This document shows, piece by piece, positions 46,871 through 58,595 of a DNA stretch of 64,000 bases. The notes below the pieces were generated by a model, which made no database searches, was not told where the DNA came from, and saw only the letters and a list, made by a program, of their open reading frames with translations. The stretch lies in the NCBI GenBank assembly GCA_047967505.1, contig CM106538.1. The stretch is one strand, 5' to 3'. Source of the stretch: Dipteris shenzhenensis. Lineage: Eukaryota; Polypodiophyta; Polypodiopsida; Gleicheniales. The position numbers were made by a program, and so were the translations under genes. Position 1 is the first letter of the stretch. Every line of letters starts with the position of its first letter.

Positions 46871-47039
46871 AGCCCACTCCTCCTACGCATAAATTTGAAT
46901 TTTCAAAAAAGAGAGGTTTGTGTTCAACATTCTTCTCATACTTTCTTCTCGTACGTTCCTTTTGAATTCAAATTTGTGTTCAACATTCTTCTTGATACTT
47001 TCTTCAACATTCTTCTTGATACTTTCTTCTCGTAAGTCC

Positions 47040-47325
47040 CTTTGATTCTTCTCGTAAGTCAAATCTTATTTGTCGCTCTTGCTCGTGATAGTAAGTCAAA
47101 TCTTATTTGTCGCTCTTGCTTGTGATAGTAATCTTATTTGAGCAAGAATCTTATTTGTCGCTCTAGTAAGTCAAATCTTATTTGAGCAAAATCTTATTTG
47201 TCGCTCTTGCTCGTGATAGTTCTACTCTTAGTTGTAAGAATTCAAATTTGTATTCAACATTCTTCTAGTAAGTCCCTTTCATTCTTTTCCTAAGTCAAAT
47301 CTTATTTGTCGCTCTTGTAAGAATT
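47040..47325. repeat. Minisatellite, AAATCTTATTTGTCGCTCTT unit
   Basis: Seven or so units based on TAAGTCAAATCTTATTTG, with or without TCGCTCTTGCTCGTGATAG, arranged in tandem with variable unit length. Confidence 0.85.
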
Positions 47326-47329
47326 CTAC

Positions 47330-49320
47330 CTCTCTCCCTCTACTCCCTTGTTTCTCTCTCCCTCACTCTCTCTCTCTCTCCCATACCTTCCCCCCACACA
47401 CTCTCTCTCTCTTTCTCTCTCCCTCCCCTCACTCTCTCTCTCACTCCCCTCCCTCCTCTCCCCTCTCTCTCCTTCGGCTCCCTCCTCTCCTCTCCCTCCC
47501 TCTCTCCTCTCTCTCCTTTCGCTCCCCTCCCTCCCTCCCTCCCTCGACCCCCCGCCCTCCCCTCCCCTCCCCTCCCCTCCCCTTCCTTCGCTGCCAAAAC
47601 CCCTCCCCCCTTTGCCCCCCCTCGACCCCTCCCCCCCCTCCTCTCCCCTCCCGCTCCCCCCCTCCCCTTCCCCCTCTACCCCCCCCTTCCCCCTGACGGC
47701 CCTCCCCCTCGCCCTCCCCTCCCCTCCCCTCCCTCCGCTGCCAAAACCCCTCCCCCCCTTTGCCCCCCTCGACCCCTCCCCCCGTCCCCTCCCGCCCCCC
47801 TTCCCTTGGAAGGGGGCACCAGGCCCCCCCCTTTCCCCCCCCCCCGCCAGCCCCTCGCCCCCCCTTCCCCCCTCCCGCCAGCCCCTCGCCCCCTTCCCAC
47901 CCCCTTCCCCCTCCCCCCCTCCCACCCTTGTTAGCCCCTCACCCCTCTTCCCCCCCTTCCCCCCCCGCCCCCGTCCCACCCCCTTCCCCCTCCACCCCCC
48001 CTTCCCCCCTTCCCTAGTGCTGGTGGCCATGGCTGCCAGCCCCCCCTCCCCCCTTTCCCCCCCCGCCCCAGTCCCACCCCCTTTCCCCTCCACCCCCCTT
48101 CCCCCCTTCCGCCAGCCCCTGCCAGCCCCCGCCGTCCCACCCCCTTCCTCCCCCCTTCCCCCCGCCCCCCTCCCCCCTTCCCTCGGGCTGGCGGCTGCGG
48201 CCGCCAGCCCCCCCTCCCTCCTTTCCCCCCCCCACCCCCGTCCGACCCCCTTCCCCCTCCACCCCCCCTTCCCTAGGGGTGGCGGCCACAGCGGCTAGCC
48301 CCCCCCCAGCGCACCCCCTCCCCCCTTTTCCCCCCCCCGCCCCCGTCCCACCCCCTTCCCCCCTTCCCCAAGGTTGGCGGCCGCGGCCGCTAGCCCCCCT
48401 CCCCCCTTTCCCCCCCGTCCCCGTCCCACCCCCTTCCCCCTCCACCCCCCCTTCCCCCCTTCCCCAGGGCTGGCAGCCACGACCGCCAGCCCCCCCTCCC
48501 CCTTTCCCCCCCCCGCCCCCGTTCCACCCCCTCCCCCCCCTCACCAGCCCCCTGCCCCCCTCCCCCCTTCCCTCGGGCTGGCGGTCGTGGCCGCCAGCCC
48601 CCCCTTCCCCCCGCCCTCATCCCACCCCCTTCCTCCCCCCTTCCCCCTTGCCCCCCCTCCCCCCTTTCGCCCCCCGCCCTCGTCCCACCCTCTTCCCCCT
48701 CCACTCCCCCTTCCCCCCTTCCCCAGGGCTGGTGGTCGCGGCTGCTAGCCCCCCACTCCCCCCCTTTCCCCCCCCCCCCCTCGCCCCTGTCCCACCCCCT
48801 TCCCCCTGTACCCCCCCTTCCCCCCTTCCCCAGGGCTGGTGGTCGCGCCCCCTCCCCCCCCGCCCCCCTCCCCCCTTCCCTCGGGCTGGTGGCCGCGGCC
48901 GCCAACCCCCCCCACTCCCCCCTTTCTCCCTCTCCACCCCCCCATCCCCCTTCCCCCCCGCCCCCCTTCCCCTTGGAGGGGGGTGCCAGCCCCCCCCTCC
49001 CCCCTTCCCCCCCCGCTAGCCCCCCCCCTCTTCCTGCCCCGCCCCCCTTCCCACCCCACCCCCCTCCCCCCCCCCTTTCTCGACCCGCCCCCGTTCCCCT
49101 CCAGGGGGGGTGGTGACCGCTCCCCCCCCTTCCCCTTCCCCCCCTCTAGGGAGGCTGCCCCAGCCCCCCCCCTTCCCCCCCGCCCCCCTTCCCCCCTCCT
49201 TTCCCCCCTCCCCCCCTCGACCCCGCCCCCGCCTCTCCCTCCCCTCCTCCTCCCTTCCCTCCTGCCCCTCCATCCTCTCCTTCTCCTCCCCTCCCTTTCT
49301 CTCTCTAGTTCCTCTCTCTT
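47330..49320. repeat. C-rich polypyrimidine tract with an embedded GC-palindrome minisatellite
   Basis: About 2 kb of CCCCCTTCCCC-type sequence. At intervals of about 80-110 bp an element like CTTCCC(T/C)(C/A)GGGCTGGCGG followed by CCGCGGCCGCCAGCCC recurs (for example at 48015, 48180, 48278, 48370, 48465, 48572, 48722 and 48880). Apparent frames of 170-316 residues are Pro/Ser or Gly/Arg low-complexity strings and not genes. Confidence 0.93.
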
Positions 49321-49375
49321 CAAATTTAAAAAAAAAAATCTAGATAAAGAATTAATCAAAAAAATTTGCAAGTAC

Positions 49376-49624
49376 CTGGAAAAAGTTTGTAAGTTTGCTC
49401 TTTCTTGTTTTCTTGCTCTTCCTTCCTTGCTTTCTTGATCGTCCTTGCTTTCTTGCTTCAATGAATGAAATGAGTGGAGAATGAATGAAGAAGGAAAACT
49501 ATATATAAGAAAATTTAGGTTTTCCTCTCCTCTCCTATTGGCTTTCCATTCCTCCCCTCTCTCCTATTGGCTTTTCATTTATCCCCTCTCCCATTGGCTC
49601 CTATTACTCCCCCTCTCCCATTGG
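49376..49624 (-). promoter_or_regulatory. Probable promoter and non-coding first exon, copy 2
   Basis: On the minus strand there are four CCAAT boxes (plus-strand ATTGG at 49537, 49566, 49593 and 49620), then a TATATA box (49500-49508). An exon with CATTCATTGAAGCAAG follows and ends TTTTTCCAG/GTACTTGC (donor 49376/49375). Exon sequence, TATA and donor are related to 46749-46870. Ordered CCAAT-TATA-exon-donor makes the minus orientation likely. Confidence 0.45.
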
Positions 49625-49839
49625 ACCCCCATCCCTCATCCCAATCTTCCATTAGCCCTCCCCCCATCCATTTCTTCTCCCTCCCCCATTGCCACCACTC
49701 CCATCCCACATTTCCACCATGTCCCATACTCCTCCCATTTCCCAAAATCCCATATTTCCCCATCTCACCCTCCTCTTTTTCATCCCCTATTAACTCCCCT
49801 CACTCATTTCAATCCCTTATTATCCTACTTCCCTATTAC

Positions 49840-50075
49840 CTTTCCCTCTCCCATTCCATTCTTCCCTCCCCACTCTCACTTCCACTTCCCATTACTCACT
49901 TGCCATTTGAAAACTATTAATATATTATTATACTATTTTTTATACTTATTACCATACACCCCTATTACTTCCCTCTCCCATTCCACTCCTCCCTCCTCAC
50001 TCCCACTTCCACTTCCCATTACTCACTTGCTATACACATTTGCAAACTATTAATATATTATTATATGATTTTTAA
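49840..50075. repeat. Tandem duplication of about 125 bp
   Basis: The string CACTTCCCATTACTCACTTG followed by AACTATTAATATATTATTAT occurs twice, at about 49880-49930 and 50008-50065. Confidence 0.8.
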
Positions 50076-50319
50076 TACTACTTGCAAACTTACATGTGGG
50101 CAAAATCACAGGTGTCAAAGCGATCCTATTGTGGTCATACAACAACTGTGCTTTTATTCAAGGGCGTATTTATCCTCATCAACAAGCTTATTTACTCAAG
50201 GTATGACGTGCATAATTTGTGCACTAGGTGTTTACTTTGTTGTATCAAAATTGTTTGCCACACACACACACATATACACATACCAAGAATTTTCTAATAT
50301 TATCGCATCTACATTTCTC

Positions 50320-53300
50320 TGATGGGCACAAAACTTTGTACACGCCTCAACCTAGGTCATATTGACTTGCATACAAAGTGGTGCACCCATACCATAAGTA
50401 CTTGTTCGGATAGTACACCTCCAAACGTATTTTTATGACGATTGTGCATAACACTAAGAACAAAATGGTGTATAATGTGAGATCGACTATGCAAAGCATA
50501 TCCAATGGACACAAGACTTTGCACGTTCCTCAACCTAGGCAGTATTGACTTATGTGCAAAGTGGCATCCCCATCCGATAAGTACTTGTTTGAAAAATACA
50601 CCTATGATCGTGTTTTTTGACGGTTGTACATGACACCAAGGCCAAAAATGGTATTTAATACTCAATCTACCATGTAAAGCATATCCGATGCACACAATAC
50701 TTTGCACGTGCCTCAAAAGCAGTGGTATGGTATTCCATGCAAAGTGGAACACCCATTCAATAAGTACTTTTTAGAATATCACACCTAGGACCATGTTTTT
50801 TATTGGTTGTTGTCCATGACACCAAGGCAAAAACGCTGATTTATGCTTAATCGATAATGCAACGCATATGCAATCATCACAATACTTTGCACACATCTCA
50901 ACCTAGGTATTATTGACTTACATGCAAAGTGGTGTGCCCATCCCATAAGTACTTAGTCGAATAACACATCTAGGATCGCGTTTTTTGACGGTTGTGCATG
51001 ACACACAGGCAAAAATAAAGTTTAATGCTTGTTCGGCAATGCAAAGCATATCCGATGGGCACAATACTTTGCACACACCTTCAACTAGGTGGAATTGACT
51101 TACATGCAAAGTGGCACGCCCATCCCATAAGTGCTTGATCGGCTAACATACCTAGCAGCGTGTTTTTTAACGAATGTGCATGACACTAGAGCAAAAATAG
51201 TATTTAATGCTCGATCGACCATGCAAAGGATATCTGATGGGCACAACACTTTTCATATGCCTCAACCTAGGTGGTATACAAATGTTCTCAAAGAGGCACA
51301 CCCATCCGATAAGTACTTGGTCAGATAACACACCTAAGGGCGTGTTTTTTTACGGATGTCCATATCACTAGGGAAAAAATGGTGTATAATGCGTGATCGA
51401 CCATGCAAAGCATATCCGATGGTTACAATAATTTGCACACACCTCAACGTAGTTGAAACAGACTTGTGTGCAAAGTGGAGCCCCCATCTGATAAGTACTT
51501 ATTTGAATAACACGCCTACGGTTGTGTTTTTATATGGTTGTGCATGACACAAAGGCAAAAATGGTGTTTTATGCTTGATCGACAATGCAAAGCATATCCG
51601 ATGGGCACAATACTTTGTACACACCTTCAACTAGGTGGAATTGACTTACATGCAAAGTGGCATTCCCATCGCATAAGTACTTGATCGGATAACACACCTA
51701 GCAGCGTGTTTTTTTACGGATGTGCATGACACTAAGGCAAAAATGGTATTTAATGCTCGATCAACCATGCAAAGCATATCCGATGGGCACAATACTTTTC
51801 CTATACCTTAACCTAGGTGGTATTGAAATGTTCTCAAAGAGGCACACCCATCCGATAAGTACTTGGTCAGATAACATACCTAAGGGCATGTTTTTTTGCA
51901 GATGTGCATATCACTACGAGAAAAATGTTGTATAATGCGTAATCGACCATGCAGAGGATATCCAATGGTGACAATACTTTGCATGCATCTCAACCTAGTT
52001 GAAACAGACTTGCGTGCAAATTGGAGCCCAGATCCGATAAGTACATGTTTGATTAACACACTTAGGACCGTGTTTTTTCATGGTTGTGCATGACATTAAG
52101 GCAACAACGGTGTTTTATGCTTGATCGACAATGCAAAGCATATCCGATGGGCACAATACTTTGCACACACCTTCAACTAGGTGGAATTGACTTACATGCA
52201 AAGTGGCACGCCCATCCCATAAGTGCTTGATCGGATAACATACCTAGCAGCATGTTTTTTTTACGGATGTGCATGACACGAGCAAAAATAGTATTTAATG
52301 CTCGATCGACCATGCAAAGGATATCCGATGGGCACAACACTTTTCCTACACTGCAAGCTAGGTGGTATTGAAGTGTTCTCAAAGAGGCACACCCATTCGA
52401 TAAGTACTTGGTCAGATAACACACCTAAGGGCGTGTTTCTTCGCGGATGTGCATATCACTATGGAAAAAACGGTGTATAATGCGTGATCGACCATGCAAA
52501 TCATATCGGATGGTGACAATACTTTGCATGCACCTCAACGTAGTTGAAACCGACTTGCGTGCAAAGTGGAGCCCCCATGCGATAAGTACTTGTTTGAATA
52601 ACACACTAGGGACCGTGTTTTTTCATGGTTGTGCATGACACTAAGGTAAAAACGGTGTTTTCGGCTTGATTGACAATGCAAAGCATATCCGATGGGCACA
52701 ATACTTTGCACACGCCTTCAACTAGGTGGAATTTACTTACATGCAAAGTGGCACTCCCATCCCATAAGTGCTTGATCGGATAACATACCTAGCAGTGTAT
52801 TTTTTTACGGACGTGCATGACACGAGCAAAAATAGTATTTAATGCTCGATCGATCATGCAAAGGATATCCAATGGGCACAACACTTTTTGTACACCTCAA
52901 CCTAGGTGGTATTAAGGCACACCCATCCGATAAGTACCTGGTCAGATAACACACCTAATGGCGTGTTTTTCTGCGGATGTGCATATCACTAGGGAAAAAA
53001 TGGTGTATAATGCGTGATCGACCATGAAAAGCATATCCGATGGTGACAATACTTTGCATGCATCTCAACCTAATTGAAACAGGATTTCGTGCAAACTAGA
53101 GCCCCATCCGATAAGTACTTGTTTGAATTACACACCTAGGACCGTGTTTTTTCATGGTACACTAAGGCAAAAACAGTGTTTTATGCTTGATCGACAATGC
53201 AAAGCATATCCGATGGGCACAATACTTTGCATGCATCTCAAACTAGTTGAAACAGGATTTTGTGCAAACTGGAGCCCCATCCGATAAGTACTTGTTTGAA

Positions 53301-56300
53301 TTACACACCTAGGACCGTGTTTTTTCATGGTACACTAAGGCAAAAACAGTGTTTTATGCTTGATCGACAATGCAAAGCATATCCGATGGGCACAATACTT
53401 TGCGCACACCTTCAACTAGGTGGAATTGACTTACATGCAAAGTGGCATGCCCATCCCATAAGTGCTTGATCGGATAACATACCTAGCAGCGTGTTTTTTT
53501 TACGGATCTGCATGACACTAGAGCAAAAATAGTATTTAATGCTCGATCGACCATGCAAAGGATATCCGATGGACACAACACTTTTCAACCTAGGTGGTAT
53601 TGAAATGTTCTCAAAGAGGCACACCCATCCGATAAGTACTTGGTCAGATAACACACCTAAGGGCGTGTTTTTTTGCGGATGTGCATATCACTAGGGAAAA
53701 AACGGGGTTTAATGTGTGATCGACCATGCAAAGCATATCCGATGGTGACAATACTTTGCACGCACCTTAACCTAGTTGAAATGGACTTGCATGCAAACTG
53801 GAGCCCCCATCCGATAAGTACTTATTTGAATAACACACCTACGGCCGTGTTTTTATATGGTTGTGCATGACACTAAGGCAAAAACGGTATTTTATGCTTG
53901 ATCGACAATGCAAAGCATATTCGATGGGCACAACCTTCAACTAGGTGGAATTGACTTACATGCAAAGCGGCACTCCCATCCCATAAGTGCTTGATCGGAT
54001 AACATACCTAGCAGCGTGTTTTTTTGCAGATGTGCATGATACTAGAGCAAAAATAGCATTTATTGTTTGATCGATCATGCAAAGGATATCCGATGGGCAC
54101 AACACTTTTTGTACACCTCAACCTAGGTGGTATTGAAATGTTCCCAGAAGTACTTGGTCAGATAACACACCTAAGGGCGTGTTTTTTTGCGGATGTGCAT
54201 ATCACTAGAGAAAAAATCTCGGGGGGGTCACTCATCATATGTAACCCTATCACGTGAGTTCAACAGAAGGATATTTTTTATTCCTAAAATTTACAGAAAT
54301 AAATATACATAAGGGAATATTTAAAATAGTTTTGGAAAAAAATTACAAATTTGTATAGAAAAGGGGTACATTTTATAAATGAAAAAATTTACAGATAAGG
54401 GATTTTAAATATAGGCCTTGAACGCACGTGATATAGAGGGTTTATACATAGTGACCCCCCCGAGGAAAAAATGGTGTATAAGGCGTGATCGACCATGCAA
54501 AGCATATCTGATGGTGACAATACTTTGCACGCACCTCAACGTAGTTGAAACGGACTTGCGTGCAAAGTAGAGCCCCCATCCGATAAGTACTTGTTTGAAT
54601 AACACACCTAGGATCGTGTTTTTTCATGGTTGTGCATGACACTAAGGCAAAAACGGTGTTTTATGCTTGATCAACAATGCAAAGCATATCCAATGGGCAC
54701 AATACTTTGCACACACCTTAAACTAGGTGGAATTGACTTACATGCAAAGTGGCACACCCATCCCATAAGTGCTTGATCGGATAACATACCTAGCAGCGTG
54801 TTTTTTTACGGATGTGCATGACACTAGAGCAAAAATAGTATTTAATGCTCGATCGACCATGCAAAGGATATCCGATGGGCACAACACTTTTTGTAAACCT
54901 CAACCTAGGAGGTATTGAATTGTTCTCAATGAGGCACACCCATCGGATAAGTACTTAGTCAGATAACACACCTAATGGCGTGTTTTTTTACGGATGTCCA
55001 TATCACTAGGGAAAAAATGGTGTATAATACGTGATTGACCATGCAAAGCATATCCGATGGTGACAATACTTTGCATGCAGCTCAATGTAGTTGAAACAGA
55101 CTTGTGTGCAAAGTGGAGCCCCCATCCGATAAGTACTTATTTGAATAACACACCTACGGCCATGTTTTTATATGGTTGTGCATGATACAAAGGCAAAAAC
55201 AGTGTTTTATGCTTGATCGACAATGCAAAGCATATCTGATGGGCACAATACTTTGCACACACCTTCAAATAGGTGGAATTGACTTACATGCAAAGTGGCA
55301 TTCCCATCGCATCAGTACTTGATCGGATAACACACCTAGGAGCGTGTTTTTTTACGGATGTGCATGACATTAAGGTAAAAATGATATTTAATGCTCGATC
55401 GACCATGCAAAGCATATCCGATGGGCACAATACTTTTCCTACACCTTAACCTAGGTGGTATTGAAATGTTCTCAAAGAGGCACACCCATTCGATAAGTAC
55501 TTGGTCAGATAACATACCTAAGGGCATGTTTTTTTGCAGATGTGCATATCACTACGGGAAAAACGTTGTATAATGCATAATCGACCATGCAGAGCATATC
55601 CGATGGTGACAATACTTTGCACACATCTAAACCTAGTTTTAACAGACTTGCGTGCAAACTAGAGTCCCCATCCGATAAGTACTTGTTTGATTAACACACT
55701 TAGGACCGTGTTTTTTCATGTTTGTGCATGACACTAAGGCAAAAACGGTGTTTTATGCTTGATCGACAATACAAAGCATATCCGATGGGCACAATACTTT
55801 GCACATACCTTCAACTAGGTGGAATTGACTTACATGCAAAGTGGCACATCCATCCCATAAGTGCTTGATTGGATAACATACCTAGCAGTGTGTTTTTTTA
55901 CGGATGTGCATGACTCGAGTAAAAATAGTATTTATTGCTCGATCGATCATGCAAAGGATATCCTATGGGCACAACACTTTTTGTACGCCTCAAGCTAGGT
56001 GGTATTGAAACGTTCTCAAAGAGGCACACCCATCCGATAAGTACTTGGTCAGATAACAAGACTAAGGGCGTGTTTTTTTACGGATGTGCATATCACTAGA
56101 GAAAAAATGGTGTATAAGGCGTGATCGACCATGCAAAGCACATCCGATGGTGACAATACTTTGCATGCACCTTAACATAGTTGAAACGGACTTGCGTCCA
56201 AAGTGGAGCTCCCATCCGATAAGTACTTGTTTGAATAACACACCTAGGACCGTGTTTTTTCATGGTTGTGCATGGCACATACCTTCAACTAGGTGGAATT

Positions 56301-58440
56301 GACTTACATGCAAAGTGGCACTCCCATCCCATAAGTGCTTGATTGGATAACATACCTAGTAGCGTGTTTTTTTACGGATGTGCATGACACGAGCAAAAAT
56401 AGTATTTATTGCTCGATCGATCATGCAAAGGATATCTGATGGGCACAACACTTTTTGTATGCCTCAACCTAGGTGGTATTGAAACGTTCTCAAAGAGGCA
56501 CACCCATCCGATAAGTACTTGGTTAGATAACACACCTAAGGGTGTGTTTTTTTGCGGATGTGCATATCAGTAGAGAAAAAATGGTGTATAAGGCGTGATC
56601 GACCATGCAAAGCATATCCGATGGTGACAATACTTTGCATGCACCTTAACATAGTTGAAACGGACTTGCGTCCAAAGTGGAGCTCCCATCCGATAAGTAC
56701 TTGTTTGAATAACACACCTAGGACCGTGTTTTTTCATGGTTGTGCATGACACTAAGGCAAAAACGGTGTTTTATGCTTGATCGACAATGCAAAGCATATC
56801 TGATGGGCACAATACTTTGCACACACCTTCAACTAGGGGGAATTGACTTACATGCAAAGTGGCACGCCCATCCCATAAGTGCTTGATCGGATAACATACC
56901 TAGCAGCGTGTTTTTTTATGGATGTGCATAACACTAGAGCAAAAATAGTATTTAATGCTCGATCGACCATGCAAAGGACATCCGATGGGCACAACACTTT
57001 TTGTAGTTGAAACGGACTTGCGTGCAAAGTGGAGCCCCCATCCGATAAGTACTTGTTTGATTAACACACCTAGGACCGTGTTTTTTCATGGTTGTGCATG
57101 ACACTAAGGCAAAAAGGTTGTTTTATGCTTAATCGACAATGCAAAGAATATTCGATGGGCACAATACTTTGCACACACCTTGAACTAGGTGGAATCGACT
57201 TACATGCAAAGTGGCACTCCCATCCCATAAGTGCTTGATCGGATAACATACCTAGCAGCGTGTTTTTTTACGGATGTGCATGACACTAGAGCAAAAATAG
57301 TATTTATTGCTCGATCGATCATGCAAAGGATATCCGATGGGCACAACACTTTTCGTACATCTCAACCTAGGTGGTATTGGAATGTTCTCAAAGAGGCACA
57401 TCCATCCGATAAGTACTTGGTCAGATAACACACCTAAGGGCGTGTTTTTTTGTGGATGTGCATATCACTCGAGAAAAAATGGTGTATAATGCGTGATCGA
57501 CTATGCAAAGCATATCTGATGGTGACAATACTTTGCACGCACCTCAACGTAGTTGAAATGGACTTGTGTGCAAAGTGGAGCCCCCATCCGATAAGTACTT
57601 GTTTGAATAACACACATAGGGCTGTGTTTTTATATGGTTGTGCATGACACTAAGGCAAAAAGGGTGTTTTATGCTTGATCCACAATGCAAAGCATATCCG
57701 ATGGGCACAATACTTTACACACACCTTCAACCAGGTGGAATTGACTTACATGAAAAGTGGCATTCCCATCGCATAAGTACTTGATCGGATAACACACCTA
57801 GCAGTGTGTTTTTTTTACAGACGTGCATGACACTAGAGCAAAAATAGTTTTTAATGCTCGATCGACCATGCAAAGCATATCCGATGGGAACAATACTTTT
57901 CCTATGCCTTAACCTAGGTGGTATTGAAATTTTGTCAAAGAGGCACACCCATCCGATAAGTAGGACTTGGTTAGATAACATACCTAAGGGTGTGTTTTTT
58001 TCCAGATGTGCATATCACTATGGGAAGAACGTTGTATAATGCGTAATCGACCATGCAGAGCATATCTGATGGTGACATTACTTTGTACGCATATCAAAAT
58101 ACTTGAAACGGACTTGCGTGAAAAGTGGAGCCCCCATCCAATAAGTACTTGTTTGATTAACACACTTAGGGCTGTGTTTTTTCATGGTTGTGCATGACAC
58201 TAAGGCAAAAACAGTGTTTTATGCTTGATCGACAATGCAAAGCATATCCGATGGGCACAATACTTTGCACACACCTTCAACTAGGTGGAATTAAGTTACA
58301 TGCAAAGTGGCACACCCATCCCATAAGTGCTTGATTGGATAACATACCTAGCAGGCTCGTGTTTTTTTACAGATGTGCATGACACTAGAGCAAAAATAGT
58401 ATTTAATGCTCGATCGACCATGCAAAGGATAACTTGGCAT
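50320..58440. repeat. Satellite array, monomer of about 182 bp, three-monomer higher-order repeat
   Basis: Monomers begin with GATGGGCACAATACTTTGCA or variants and contain CATAAGTACTTG and ATGCAAAGCATATCCGATGG. From about 51055 they fall into three types in fixed order: A (CTAGGTGGAATTGACTTACA), B (GGTGGTATTGAAATGTTCTC) and C (TAGTTGAAACGGACTTGCGT). This gives a higher-order unit of about 546 bp, repeated about 13 times. Monomers at 50320-51055 are outside the A-B-C order and more diverged, as expected at an array edge. Short frames of 60-80 residues arise in most units on either strand and shift between units, so I do not call them genes. Confidence 0.95.
54218..54464. mobile_element. MITE inserted in a satellite monomer
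   Basis: 247 bp with perfect 15-bp terminal inverted repeats (CTCGGGGGGGTCACT) and an 8-bp target duplication GAAAAAAT (54210-54217 and 54465-54472). The empty site is seen in sister monomers (AGAGAAAAAATGGTGTATAA near 56098 and 56573). An 8-bp duplication suits hAT; the termini are unusual for that superfamily. No coding capacity. Confidence 0.9.
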
Positions 58441-58595
58441 GTCCATCTGATGAGTACTCGATCAGATAACTTCTCCCACCAATAAATTAAGTACTAATTA
58501 AAAATTATAATAAATGAGTAGATTATTAAAAAGAGACTAATATTTATGTAATTGTTGCTATTGCAACTTGCTTGCGAAGGACTCTCACAAAGGAG

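Noticed and set aside
47348-49461. Long open frames (up to about 316 codons) rich in Pro/Ser or Gly/Arg on both strands
   Set aside because: They arise from the C-rich polypyrimidine tract. All frames on both strands stay open because stop codons need A and T in combinations that are nearly absent. There is no domain or codon signal.
50357-58197. Recurrent 60-80 codon frames in nearly every satellite unit, for example with CISLxKKWCIMRDRPCKAYP
   Set aside because: They follow the monomer period, exist on both strands and are broken by small indels in sister units. No start context or conservation points to selection on a protein.
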